In this document: piece by piece, positions 1-12,094 of the stretch
How the letters are laid out: every line of letters begins with the position of its first letter
Position numbering within the stretch: position 1 is the first letter of the stretch
Source: Pterobdella sp. o SKG-2022
Taxonomy: Eukaryota; Annelida; Clitellata; Hirudinida; Piscicolidae
Length of the DNA stretch: 64,000 bases
NCBI GenBank assembly: GCA_964035795.1
Contig: OZ038320.1
Span: 25,546,118 to 25,610,117 of the forward strand
Direction: 5' to 3'
The notes under the pieces: generated by a model
What the model saw: only the letters and a program-made list of their open reading frames with translations
Databases searched by the model: none
What the model was told of the DNA's origin: nothing
Position numbers and translations under genes: made by a program

Positions 1-1322
1 AATATGGATCTTCAACGTACATTCCACAAAGAACGAATCCCCAATCAACAAATTCCAACAACACAACTCATTTAAATGATACTTGCGAAACTTCAAAACA
101 TCCAATAAAACAAGTTTTAACTAAGAGAGAAATTAATTTGAAAAATAACTTGGAAAAAAATCAACAGAAAACCATGACTTGTATTGATGATAACGATAAA
201 TCTGTTTATAAGGGCGAGAGTTTGGTTTTGAGTAATGGTAAGCATAAAAGAAGTAGATATAATTCAAATATTATGCTGCAAGCTTCCAATGAAGACTCCA
301 AAAAAGAAGAAACATCCTCTCAATGTAATGGTTTCCACAAACCTGGGATAGAAGACGATAAAAATAATGAGATTGATAACTTCAATGATGATGGAAAAAA
401 TAATAAAGAGAATTTCAAAGAGCTCCCTGAAGGCAAGGATAAAGAGAAGTTGTATTGTATCTGCAACACTCCCTATGATGCTACCAAGTTTGTCTCATTT
501 GCTCTCTATCATCGTATCTTACAATGGATTTAGTTATGAGGAATAATTACATTTGCTTTCAATTAAAACTTCAATCTCAATGAACATGAATTGACAAGAT
601 CATTAGTGTTTATTGTTTGTAAAAGCTTTTGCATTAAACCTTCAAATTGTGAACTATAGCGTTTGTTAATTAATATTACTAATAATAAAAATTACTAAAA
701 TGAATGCAGGTTTTACGTGGGATGCAGCATATGTGAGAGATGGATGCATGGGTCGTGCGTCGACCTCACTCCCGAGGAAGCATGCAAAATTGACGTTTAC
801 GTGTGTGACAAGTGCCACAAAGATAAAGAAGAGATGGATGATGAAAAAGAAAATAAATCTGAAATGACGGGAGATACGTTTGAAAATGACGATGATTATG
901 ATTTTATTGATGGTGAAGAGAAGAAAGATGGACTGGAGAATGAAGAGGAGGAGGAGGTCTTTTGTGTGTGTCTCACTCCTTACGACCAAACCAGGTTACT
1001 TTCCCTTCTAATATATTCATCACAGCTTGTTATGCTTTGATTAATGAAGTATCTATTGAGCTTTTTCGCTCGTCATGGCGTTAAATGGGTTGACATTATC
1101 ATTATCTTGAAAAATTTTGATTCTTAGAGTAAGTTATTATCAATATTGCATTCAACTAAATACCTCAACATAAAGGAACCTTTTAATACACAGTTATCAT
1201 ACACCGCCAGGTTCTACATTGGTTGTGATGGGTGCCAAGGCTGGTTCCATGGAGAATGTATGCATATCAGCGCAGAGGACGCTTCTAAACTGACATCTTT
1301 CTACTGTCCCTCTTGTAGATGA
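1..1322 (+). CDS. BPTF: BPTF/NURF301-like protein, C-terminal end with two PHD fingers (5' end outside window)
   Basis: The 3' end of a chromatin reader. The reading frame is open from base 3, so the gene starts left of the window. Exons: 3-487, 710-994, 1211-1322, joined by GT-AG introns, both in phase 2. A long Asn/Lys/Glu-rich stretch leads into two C4HC3 PHD fingers (LYCICNTPYD..., then FCVCLTPYDQTR...). Each keeps the TPYD, FY(V/I)GC and W(M/F)HG elements which in BPTF form the aromatic cage for H3K4me3. The first finger has CSIC where BPTF has CDRC; the second keeps CDGC. The intron cuts both fingers at the same codon, just before FY, so one finger arose by exon duplication. In BPTF and NURF301 a bromodomain follows; here a TGA (1320-1322) comes right after the last cysteine pair. 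The family is sure. Whether this is the sole BPTF orthologue, an isoform end or a paralogue is not. Confidence 0.8.
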
Positions 1323-2308
1323 AGACGCGCATAATGTTGTTAATATTGATGTTAAATTGTTATGACAATCTAACACTTAAGCCAATAATATTAACGATTT
1401 TGTTAAATAATATTGATTTAATTTTTATAAATCATGTCATAATTAGTTGATTTATAATTTTTTTTACAAACTTTTATAATATTTGTTCAATTTATATTAT
1501 GTTTTTTATTTATTCCATAATAATGATTTTATTTTTTTGTAATAATTCTTCCGATTCAATTATTTTAACCTATATCATGTTATCGAACGCAATTAATGCG
1601 TTTTTGACTCTTGCTTCAATCTCCACACTTCTTGTTCACGTGTGCATGTAATTCAGTTATAAGCATGTTTCCATATTTATTTTCTAAATGAGTTACCACC
1701 TAGAGTTATTTTCTGTTTTTGTTCATACTATTTATGTTATAAATTCATATTTTGCGTTCAATGGTTAAATTATTTTTTTGAATAAATTAATTTAAAATTG
1801 AACGGCTTTTAAATAAAATTAGTGACCAAAAAATTCAATATATTTAATATGCCTCACTAAACAACAAGTTTAACAAATGTCATATAAGGTTAAGACCAAG
1901 CTGTTTGAATGAGTGACAATCAATATCCATCAACATACAAGCGCCTGTGTATTCAGTTAATGTCAATGCAAACTTACAAATTGATATGTGAAGTTTCCAT
2001 TCTAGCGGTTTAAACTGGACTCAAATATGATAAAATTAAAAAATCAATGATAGTAATGTCTGATCTAAGCTAACAAAGTATTAAAACGTAGAGTACATTA
2101 ACTTTTGGTATTTGTTTTATAAAAGATAAGCTATTCAAAATAGATGCGAATTAATTCTAAAATTGTTTTAAATATACCAAACAAGCCGATAAAAATTGGA
2201 GTTTAATTCAATTTCAATAATCAAAATTATGCATATCAGTCAGTCTATAGAAGAATATAAACTATAACGATATTTCAACACTTATGCTACAACAGCGTTT
2301 GAAAATGT
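1323..2308. other. Intergenic, AT-rich, between convergent genes
   Basis: About 1 kb between the BPTF-like stop and the FAXDC2 stop on the opposite strand. Very AT-rich. I see no coding exon, RNA gene or repeat that I can support. Confidence 0.5.
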
Positions 2309-4879
2309 TCATAGTTTCTTTTTGTCATCAGGTATTTGCTGAGTCAAAGGAGTTAGTCCCCACAGCATGATATGACGCTGGTACATCTTTGAGGCACGGA
2401 AGGTTTTGTCAGTGCCATGCAATCTATCTAGAATACCCATCATGCCGTAATTCTCTGTGAACCTGATGCAATAAAAAAGCATTTTAATTAACAAGCGAGA
2501 GGTAGTGATATTTCCAAAACCGGAAATTAAACCGAGTTTTAATAAAATAGAATATCGGTATTTCATCATTTTTTGTTTCATATACTTTCCCTGCACATTT
2601 TTATATTGACTATTATCATCAGTGAGCTTTGCTTCATGCATATTTTATTTTTAACTAGACTTTTTCTAGGAACCTAGTCTTAATACTTCAATACACTCAG
2701 TGTGTTAAAGTGGAACGGCTTAAAGAACCAATCGTGAGGCAAACACTTAACTATCAAGTGATTTCAATTGTATTCTTAAATAAAGTTTCGTAAGTTTTTG
2801 TTAAATTAATAACTTTTGATTGTCTCCTGAAAATCCATTCACACATGTGCAATCTCCACACCGTGTAAGGCGCAAGACGTAAAAAGTTGGTTCATGCGCG
2901 GTGTGCTAGGGTAGAGTTTCTTGTAGGATGAATGGAAATTTTGAATGTAGGGTTTGTATGAATGGTTCAAATGAAGAATGTAAGAATGTTTCAAATAGTT
3001 GTTCAAGTGAGTTGGGGAAGGTGAATAACTTTTGTTATCTAGGGGATAATATGAATGGTGGAAGAGGAAGTGAGTTAGCTGTTACACAAAGGATATGGCT
3101 GGGGTGGATGGCATTCAACAGTACGTCATCTATTTTGTGACAAAAGATACACATGGAATATCAAAAGACAAATTTAAAGGAGATGTGTGAAGCCTGTCAT
3201 GACATATGGCTTGAAAACTTGGGTGGTAAGGTTTGTTGAAGAGCAGAAAAATGGATGCTTCCAATGATGTATGGTGTGCAGCTAGCTGATGGTGTGAACA
3301 CAAAGGAGTTGATGGTTTGATTGGGGTTGGTTAGTACAATTGTTGAAGTGGTGAGGCAAGAGAGTTTGAGATGGCTGGGTCATGTGGAAAGAAAAGGGGA
3401 TGATGATTGTGTTAAGCAGGCGTGGAGGTTTGAGGTTGAAGGTAGTAGAGAAAAGAAGGCTAAGGTAAGCTTGGAAAAGTATGATAGAAAACCGTTGTTA
3501 TTGGCTTGAGGTAGGCCTCAAAGATGCCTATGACAGGGTGAAATAGAAAGAGAGGGTTACGTCATGAAAAGAAATCAGTGACCCCTTGGAAAAGGTAAAG
3601 ATGCTGACTATAATAAAATGATACATGTGTGTCTATTCAAGTATTTAAAACATGATGATGGAGGATAAAAATAACTAACTTGAGATGGTGATAGTCATGA
3701 GCTTCAGGTGAAGGAATAAAAGGAAGATGATATCCACAATGAGAGAAAGTGGTTGAAACAAGAACAACAGTCACCCACATGATACAAGTAGCTATATGGG
3801 ACTTCATCACTATTGGACCCACAACAGTTGGTAGGATGTTTGAGAAGATGTATTCAAGAGGATGAGCATATACGGAAGCTACTCCTACTGGAGAAATCCA
3901 TTCATGATGCAGTTTGTGAATACGCTTGTAGAAAAGTGGATGATGCAAAAGTCTGTGGTAAAATTCAAAATTTTAATCAGCATTTTAACTAGTTATTTTT
4001 CATAAAATAAGATCAAAAAAATTATTTTCAAAACATCAATGCTTTTAAGAAACAATATGCCATATAAACCTGTGAGCATAATAGAAAAAAACTTCATTAA
4101 GAAGAATGAAGACCACCATTTCAACCACAACCCAGTGGAATGTGGGAAGTTCTTTGCTGAAATCACATCCTCTTAGTTTCATCAAACAAAAAGAAAAATA
4201 CATGACTGGAATACCAATCAAGAATTGATTTATTAACACTTTAATAACTGTTTTTTTCAACTTCCCTTTATCAACCTGAAAGTAAAAAAATTATATTTTT
4301 TTCAAACATTAGAAAACATAAATAATTTTAAATTCTTATAATGTTAATTATAATGACTACTAATGATTTCTTACTGGAACATTTTTTTCAGGTTGAATCT
4401 TATATTTCAATAATGCTGATGGGTGACCAGTTAAATCCAAATAGGCAAAAAATGAATTGAGCAACATGAATGCTCCATTGGAGACAAGCAACAAACCTTT
4501 GATGAAAAAGAAGTTTTAATAAATTTTCTTTTGCAGAAATTTTAATTAAAAAAAACCTGTAAAAGCAATTAACATTTCATTTCCTCCTAAGAAGTCATGA
4601 ATTGATTCCCATTTGCTCTGCCAATAACTGCCTGAAGCACCCCAGAGTTTTTGCAAATACCTTTAAGAGTTGTAATTACAATCATTGTTAGAAAACTTAA
4701 TATACAAACCATGTAAGTGAATTTCTGGCAGCAATGAATATTGTTAGTCCCGTTCCGACAACAAAAACGAATATTCTTATAGATTCCCATAAATTTTTCA
4801 ACTTATCCATGGTGGTTTCTTTTAAAACTTCCTTGGAAGTACCAGAAATATCTTCATTATCTTGCGTTTTAGAAGTCAT
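2309..4879 (-). CDS. FAXDC2: Fatty acid hydroxylase domain-containing protein 2 (FAXDC2)
   Basis: Membrane di-iron oxidoreductase of the sterol desaturase / fatty acid hydroxylase superfamily; human FAXDC2 has been linked to sterol metabolism. Exons in order: 4879-4710, 4660-4557, 4496-4375, 4275-4070, 3952-3680, 2462-2309. All junctions are GT-AG and in phase, giving 342 aa (human about 333). The start is the ATG reading MTSKTQDN; there is none upstream in frame. All three histidine boxes are present: HRLLHH (200-205), HKLHHEW (213-219) and HDYHHLK (286-292). Other family landmarks include WGASGSYW, ELPTFHW and LHGTDKTF near the C-terminus. Several hydrophobic stretches fit an ER membrane protein. 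The last intron (2463-3679) holds a dead LINE fragment. Nothing suggests loss of function. Confidence 0.95.
2928..3600 (+). mobile_element. Degraded non-LTR retrotransposon, reverse transcriptase C-terminal end
   Basis: Fragment inside FAXDC2 intron 5, antisense to the gene. In broken frames it reads FCYLGDNMNGG..., AVTQRIWLGWMAFN, a CVKPVMTYG-like segment, then LRWLGHVERKGDDD and a Lys-rich REKKAKVSLEK tail. This order (YLG, R..LGW, TYG.ETW, RWLGHV) is the usual C-terminal part of LINE reverse transcriptases. Several in-frame stops and frameshifts show that it is dead. Confidence 0.75.
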
Positions 4880-5010
4880 TTTCAATGAAAATTCAACTTT
4901 ATTTCAAAGAATTATCTTATACTATCTTCTTTCCAGTTTTCAAACTTATGTCGCAATATAAAAATCATGTATATATATTCCGATCTATTTTTGTCGTTTT
5001 TATTTACATG

Positions 5011-5045
<35 letters not shown>

Positions 5046-5789
5046 GTAGACATGCGAATAAACATAAAATATTCTGACAAACAATCGAATAAGATACAAG
5101 GAACCTAATAATTGAACCAAGAAAACATAGACAGTAATTTAAAAATTTATTGGAAATGTAGCGTATATTGGAAAGTTTTCTTGAAACAATTTTAATTTTT
5201 ATTCTACAAATTAAAATTTTTTTTATAGACATACATTGTTCTAGGTTAATATTTTGAAAAGTGAAACTTTTACACAAAATTAAATTTACAAATTTACCTA
5301 TTTAATGCTCATTTCCTTTGGCGGGTTTCAGAATGTGCATCGTATTCAATACGAAATTACTAAGGTTTTTCAAATGTCAATAAATGTAATTAAATTCACA
5401 AGTATTGATCGCTTATTAATTAAATTGTACTTAGTTTTTTTTACGACAAACTAAGTACACTTTTGTCAATTTACTTACAATATCAAGGAATTGATAATTT
5501 AAATAATGATGAATCATAAAAACACAATTATTTTAGGTTTTTATTTTGACAAAGCTTTTCGATATATTCTATATCATTAAATAACTGATGATGATATAAA
5601 ATATAATTGGAAGTTCACGAACGAGCACTTTATGATTACTATAGAAATCATGATGTTTTTTTCACTGACCAATTGGACTGAAGCAAAAAAGATTAATCAT
5701 AGAATTAAAAAAAAACAAACTAACATTTGTTAAATACCATAACATCATTTTAACTCATAACAAGCCCATAACACATGACAGCATTATGA
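4880..5789. other. Intergenic / 5' flank of FAXDC2
   Basis: AT-rich DNA upstream of FAXDC2, with a (TA)n microsatellite at 5013-5044. No supported exon. A FAXDC2 promoter must lie here but I see no distinct element. Confidence 0.4.
5013..5044. repeat. (TA)n microsatellite
   Basis: About 16 uninterrupted TA units upstream of FAXDC2. Confidence 0.95.
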
Positions 5790-6430
5790 TACAATACAAC
5801 ACATAGTGGCAGCAACTCGCTTTGCAAACATTTTCTGGCTCAAAAGTGGCTTTTCAAACCCACGGAAGACTTGCACACCTTCCCACAATTGCCACATATA
5901 TGGAAAGATTCGGAATTAAAAATATAAACTTTTTCGTGCTTTTTCATGCCACCTACACTTTTGCAGACTTTGCCACAAATATTAAAAATATTGCTATATG
6001 ACATTGAGCAAATAGAATTCTGACGTATTGCCCTGAGCTAACCTTCTCATGCTTGGCCGGAGAAACACGACTCAGAAAACCCGCCCTGATCAAATGTGGT
6101 ATCCCACATCGACGTGGGTTAGTTCTTTTATCTGCTTAATAATGTTTCCTTTCCGGAGATCTCGTTTAAGCCTAGCGTGTTCCCGTCTGTTTTCCTCAAA
6201 ACGACCGGTTGCTCCAAAAATTACTTTCCTCTAAGTTAATCTGTTTTGCGCTTTTATCTCCCATGATTCGGAGTTTATGCCGCATTTTTTAAAGTTTTTT
6301 TTCAAAAAATCTTTGAATCGTTTTTTGGGCTTGTAAGCCAAGCTTTTGCCATCGGTTAATTGCCCATAAAATATTCGCTTTGAAATCCGTTCGTTGGGAA
6401 ATCTTACTGTGCCCACTCATTTGAGCTGTA
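5790..6430 (-). mobile_element. Old LINE 3' end with C-terminal C2H2-like finger remnants
   Basis: On the minus strand, two overlapping frames read RISKRIFYGQLTDGKS and then KKRFKDFLKKN...CGINSESWE. This matches the stretch after the reverse transcriptase in the better copy at 37577-38970 (there LPKQ...GQRKRYKDTLKASLKKC). Further 3' are two finger-like remnants (CGKVCKS...GGMKKH and CGKVCKSSVGLKSH), corresponding to the single C-terminal C2H2 finger of that family. Many stops; a fossil copy. Confidence 0.65.
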
Positions 6431-6576
6431 GCAACATTATAACACATAACAACATTATAACAAATAAAACCATTATAACACACTGTAAATACTTTTTTTT
6501 TGAAAAACCCTATGATTGGTTGTTTCTGCTTCAATCCTATTAGTCATTGAAAAACCCCTATGCTTCCACTTTATAA

Positions 6577-6730
6577 TAACAGGCACTTCGCGATTAGGCA
6601 AGAGTGTTTAAGATCGAGCCTATAGTTCCTGAACCAATCATAGAATTTCAAAAAAATTTCTGAAAAGTACTGAAATAATCATTTTTAGAAGTTTTATAAA
6701 AAAAAAACTAACATTTATTAACTAACTAAG
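6577..6730 (+). repeat. Interspersed repeat, copy A
   Basis: The segment running from the GGCACTTCGCGATTAGGCAA motif to AACTAACATTTATTAACTAA is found again, inverted, at 41320-41475. The copies share a long stretch around AATGATTATTTCAGTACTTT (reverse orientation). No coding capacity seen. Confidence 0.75.
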
Positions 6731-8337
6731 CTTTTTGTACAATCCGTGAATATTTAAACATTATGACACATGAAAATTGATTTGCATACATTTGGATTGA
6801 CTTATCAGCGTTGAAAATCCACGTTTGGGAATTTGAATAGATTTTGAATAAAAGAATATTTATTGTGCATAATTTTAATTCTAAAAATAAATAATAAATT
6901 CTAACAAAATCTTAACAAAGCATATGATTGGTGCATAGCTGATTGGCTAATCTTAAAGCAGTGCTTCGTACCTTGGAACTTCTTTGTAATATATCGAAAA
7001 GTCGTCAAAATAAAAAATTCAAATATCGTGTTTTAATGATTCAGAATTTTGAGATTAATTATTTTCAAAATTTGAATAAGCTTTGAACATTTTTGTCAAT
7101 AAATCTTGTTAAAACGTTTAGTATCAGTGTTAAATTTCGATTAAGAAAAAGCGATATAAACATTATCATGCTTTTCAAAAACTTGCAAGTTTTAACAAAG
7201 ATAGAATAACCATTTTTTAGCTTCAGCTTTATAAAAGAATTCATTTTAATTTTAACTGACAAATACGGTTTTAGCTATGGTTAAACCATTAAAATTCACT
7301 TTAGGGCAAAGACGTTCACAAGGACTTAAATTCGAAATTAAATTTATTTACAAAAATTTAAAAATAAAATAAATATAAAAATTCGTACACAGTGAGTCGG
7401 GTTGTGTGGAAGAGTTTTAGGTACACTCGATAATCAAGTTCCAAAAAATAAAATAACATTGAAGTTTTTAAACATTCATAGCTAAATATTTACCTCATTT
7501 TAGGTACTGACCAATCTTTCGCAATAGAAACAAAAGTACAACCATTAATGCTCTTCTTTCAGCTCATACTTCAACGCTTCATAAAAATTTACAAATGTAT
7601 TTTATTATAGTGTTTTAAAGACATTGAGTTTAAGAAGTAAAGAACATAATTATGTAAGATGGTTTCATTTTATGAAATCTATTTTAATTTTATGTGGAGT
7701 ATTTATGAATGGTGCAATCATTGTTTAATGCCATAATTCGGATTTTAACTTCTGCTTCTTTTTTTTTGTATTTTTCCGTAATAGTTTCAGGCTTGGGTAT
7801 TTATATTGTGAGTCGTTATAGCCACTATTTTATTGTTTTTTTCACCTCTGAACTTTCATGAACCAGAAAATTTTTTTTGAGAAAAAGTTGCAATTATATC
7901 CGACTTGTCCCAGTTTATTTCTCTGTGATTGCATTTGCGGGCATGCTTTGTTAGTGCAGATTTTGGCTTTTAGATATGTCCGCCTTATGTTGCTTTATTT
8001 GATGTCTTTATGCATATCTACGAAAAAAACTAATTAAAAACTAGTAGCATTGTTTCTACGCCATTATCATCTGGTGCATTAGATTTTTAGAGATATTAAT
8101 CGTTTTATTTTTCCTAAGGGTTTCAAATTATTTGAGCTTACACCTTATAAAACATTGAAAATTGTACTTATTACTACAGCATACCATAAATTGTTTATTC
8201 ATAATTATAACAATTCTCTTTGTGTTCTCATATGGATGGGAATATGCCTTTTTGCTTTCATTGAATTATTCTAAAAAAAATAGTCCATATTATGTTCAAA
8301 ATACAATCTGTCTTTCAACTGAAGTTTTCTACTGTAT
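6731..8337. other. Intergenic, AT-rich
   Basis: Between the repeat at 6577-6730 and the zinc-finger gene. No supported exon or RNA gene. A segment around 6900-6990 (GATTGGTGCATAGCTGATTG) looks loosely like the repeat at 6577. Confidence 0.4.
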
Positions 8338-11300
8338 CTAAACCCCTTTTTCACCAACATCAGTTGAATTTTCTTGGCTTTTCGCCTTCCAAAACTCTTC
8401 TTTAGCCTTCAGTATGGTTTCTTTATTGGGTCCATGTTTCTTCCGTTTTTTAGCAGAAGGTTCTTCAAACGCATCATTTTGACACTATAATCATTATTAA
8501 GGATAAGTTTTGAATGAATGAGTTTAAAACTCAAATAGTGTAAAAAATGACCAAGCATTATCAATCAATTAAATAATACATTATATTTGTGCTTGTGTTT
8601 CTTTCCAAGAAGGTGGTCAATGATAACGGAAGCACATGGAAAATCCTTTTCACACAAAGAACATCTAAAATGTATTTTTGCACCCTTGATTTCTTCTATA
8701 AATTCTAGACCTTTATTGATTAAAAATGTTGGTTAATTTAGTGATGATACACAACAAATATGAGTTGAGCGCTTATTTATCAGTAAAATCAATTTTTCAT
8801 TAGATACACAGATCTTCCGCATCCCTGTTATAATCGTTTTAGAGAGCGATTTGAGGGGTAAAAGCAGTGAGCATATCAAATATTAGATAAAAAGCCTATC
8901 AATGATTTTTAACTATTTTTTCAAAATTTTTATCATAGCATTTGAAACTCTAACTTAAGCTAAAACATGGCTGATAAAAAACTGATTGATAAATAATGTT
9001 ACCAAGAGTATTTAGGTTCTTGAATTTTTCGTCTATTTCCGAGTTTTCTCCCTCATTCAGGCCGTAGTCTTCATTAGCACTCTTCAGTTAACATTTATAA
9101 AAACTAATAAATATTAAAGAAATATTAATCTGAATTTTAAATTAATAAATATTCAATTAATTTAAATATTAAAATAATATTTCTATTTTCTATTTCAGTA
9201 AACACGGTACTCAGAGATCAAGAAGTAAATGAAAAAGTTCCGAACATACTCAAATCCAAAGTACAACGAGCAGTCCAGAAGCTGAAAACTAGGAGCTCAC
9301 CAAGAGACGATATGGTAAAAAACGCTGCTTTAAAGTTGGGTAGATACAATCGTTGAAACACTTACCGAGCTGTATAACAAATTCTTAAAAGAAAATAAAG
9401 TGGTAAGTTTATGGATGAAGGCGATAGTAGTGCTGATCCACAAAAAAGGAGATACCCCCGAGGTTTCGAACTATCAACCGTTAAGCTTATTATCGTCCTT
9501 GTACTCAAACATCATTCTTATACGTCAAGAATCACAGATAAACCAACCACGGGAACAAGCAGAGTTAAGAAAAGAATATTCGACAATTGATCACCTTCAC
9601 GTCGTCAATCAACTACATAAAAAGTCCCAATAATACCAACTTCCGCTATTGACTAAAAAAGCTTTTGATAGCATAGACCTTCAACCTTTACTCAATAGTC
9701 TCAGCTCCCAAGGCACCAATAAACCATACATAAAGATAATAGAACATCTTTACAGTAAAGCAAAATCTATAGTCAGAACCGAAATTGACAGTAAATGCTT
9801 TGGGCTTAGAAGAGGCGTACGGCATTCCGATCAACATAACTTTAAATAATGAAGATATTGTAAAATAGAGTGGGGGTGATTGAAGTATTAATATTAACGG
9901 TGAATATCTACCCTATCTACTGTATGCAGACGATCTAATTCTCATCTCACATTCCGCTAAAGAACTCCAAAGCATGCTAGAAAACATCAGTGAAGAAAGC
10001 AATAAAATAGGTCTAACCATTAACACAGTTAAAAAAAAAATAATGCGCAATGAGTTCAATGAAAATTGACAATGAAGAAATTGAAAATGCTAAATATATA
10101 TACTTAGGCCAAACAATAAAAAAGACCATGTCTAAACAAAAGAATTACACAGAAGAATAGGTCTGGACTGGTCAGCTTTTAGTAATTTCAAAAATATACT
10201 GGTGAATAAAAAGGTTAAACCAGAAAAAAAAAGATTTTTGAAGAAATCATTCTACCTACTATGACCTACGTTTGCCAGACATAGTTGTTGAGTGACACCA
10301 AACTAGAAACACTCAAAATAGCTCGAAGAAAAATTGAGCGATCATTTCTAGGAGTAACACTATTTGATGAAAAATCAACCACCTGGATTCGTACAGACAA
10401 ATAACCGCGACATCAAAGATAAACTATATCGGTGGACGAGGCATTTGGCAAAATTCACGGATAACCGCTGGACACTCAGAGTGACTCATTGGTATTCACG
10501 CAGAAACAAAAGAAGAGACCGAAATAAAACAAGATGAACCACTAAAAAAATACTATGAAGTCAACTGGATGGCTGTGGCTAACGGTAGAAAGATGTAGAA
10601 AATGTCGAGAGGGGTTCTTTCAACAGGAGGGAGGCGACATCAGTCACCAACCCTAATAATAAATATAATTTTTATTTTAAATAAAACTTTTGAATAAATA
10701 CATCAAACTAATTTATATAAAAAACCAACTACTGTCTACCACAGTTACTGGTACACATACAGCAGTATAATTGAATAAGGTAAGACAATTAATCCAAAAG
10801 GTCTTGATGGTAATCTGAGAGGCACCCACTCAAACCTAAAGGGCCTGGAGTTGAAAAATAATAAATTCAATACAGACTCTAAGAACCTCTTTGTTACACT
10901 GTAGAGCCTTTAGCTTCATGCCTTTCAACACTCTCTCCAGGTAACGTTTCCGTGAATTCTATTCAGTTATTAAGGCTACATTTATTGAATGTTGTGAAAA
11001 TTTATTGTAAATATGTGCTTTATAATTTAAGTTTACAAAAGCGTGGATTTTGAATTTTTAATACTTTCATTATAAAAGCATTAAGACCCTGAATGATAAG
11101 AATTCTTATGAAATCCACAATGAATTTCAGCATATAAATATTGAAGTGAATATTAGAGATGAAGTGATGATGATTGTTAAAACCTTTAGATTTTGTAGTG
11201 AAAATGTACCAACTTTGAAATGTTTGGTTCCATTCATATGTGAATTGTAAGTTGAAGTTGAGCTAGTGTATAAGTCGCACACACTACAGTAAAAATTTGG

Positions 11301-11570
11301 GTCTTTGAGGATCTGTACATTTGGCAACTGACCTCCATCATTCATAACAGCATCTGAGGAGCTAGCTGCATCAGTTACATCAAATGCTTAGCCATTTTCA
11401 TCATTAGATGGAAGTTTAAGTTCATTGGCATTATTTTTAGACTCACTTTCATTTTGTTCTTTTAGTTTCAATTTAAAAAATTCTTCCTTATAACGTTTTT
11501 GACGATCATCAGTGGTTGGAACTACCTCATTTAGCTCATTATTCTCTTTTTGATTATCTCTTTTTTCCAT
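8338..11570 (-). CDS. Two-finger U1/JAZ-type C2H2 zinc-finger protein, with an in-frame stop near its N-terminus
   Basis: A small probable RNA- or nucleic-acid-binding protein; I do not recognise an orthologue. Exons: 11570-11210, 8710-8580, 8484-8338, joined by GT-AG introns in phase (639 nt). Finger 1 is FYCSVCDLYTSS...H-x5-H (NSHMNGTKHFK); finger 2 is HFRCSLCEKDF...H-x5-H (DHLLGKKHKHKY). Both have the long C-x2-C-x12-H-x5-H spacing of U1/JAZ/ZMAT-type fingers. The linker reads KVGLEFIEEIKG across the splice. The tail is basic and helical (KKRKKHGPNKET, EEFWKAKSQE), echoing an N-terminal KRYKEEFFKLKLKE. A TAA (11388-11390) interrupts the first exon after 60 codons. Translation could start at the ATG at 11345 and still give 137 aa with both fingers. 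The first intron holds an RTE-type LINE. Confidence 0.7.
9195..10650 (+). mobile_element. RTE-type LINE, degraded, in the first intron of the zinc-finger gene
   Basis: Reverse transcriptase of the RTE clade, broken by many stops. In order: VQRAVQKLKTRSSP; AIVVLIHKKGD; NYQPLSLLSS; KKAFDSID; the catalytic LYADDLILISHS (9925-9960); NKIGLTINT; KYIYLGQTI; a degenerate TYVCQT region; and the C-terminal WRTRHLAKF / W-x3-V...WYSRRN block typical of RTE elements. No intact endonuclease domain is visible. It lies antisense to the host gene. Confidence 0.85.
10727..10785 (+). repeat. Short interspersed repeat (copy 1 of 3)
   Basis: Contains CTGTCTACCACAGTTACTGG followed by ACAGCAGTATAAT. Related copies are at 16893-16945 and 28070-28115. 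Confidence 0.6.
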
Positions 11571-11739
11571 AAAATTTGAGAGAATTTTCTATATGTGAAT
11601 TGAAAAATTCTATAATAATCTAAAATATCAAATTTCATGAATTTATAAAAAACAGATTTTCAATTTAGAACAAAAAAAATTATTATACTTAAAAAAATTT
11701 TTTTTTTGTTTATTATTAGTAGAATGTGATTCAATAAAC

Positions 11740-12000
11740 ATCTAGTTCTGGTCTGTCAACTAGTTGGTGGTAGTAAGTGCATACAGCCATGAAACTCTGC
11801 TCTAAATATTTATGCTGGCTCAATATAAAAAAAGATCAATTGTGTCAATGAGAGTAGAGTGCAAAACAAAGGTTCCATGCATGGTAGAAACAGTGTCAAT
11901 CATAAGTGTCATTTAACTGCTAAGAAAGAAAAGAGCCATCATCAACCCCTATCAAACCCATACTAGCATGGAAATAGACATGAAACAATGATAATGAGGC
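11740..12000 (+). mobile_element. LINE/SINE 3' tail, ATGATG type (copy 1)
   Basis: Ends in CAAACCCATACTAGCATGGA followed by an imperfect ATGAAACAATGATAATG. The same tail ends the LINE at 30311-30357 and recurs at 48985-49042. A (TA)n array follows. Confidence 0.6.
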
Positions 12001-12043
12001 AGAGTATATGAATCAATGTAAATAATTTTATTTTAGAAATAGA

Positions 12044-12048
<5 letters not shown>

Positions 12049-12092
<44 letters not shown>
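12049..12092. repeat. (TA)n microsatellite
   Basis: About 22 TA units, about 50 bp after an ATGATG-type element tail. Confidence 0.95.
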
Positions 12093-12094
<2 letters not shown>

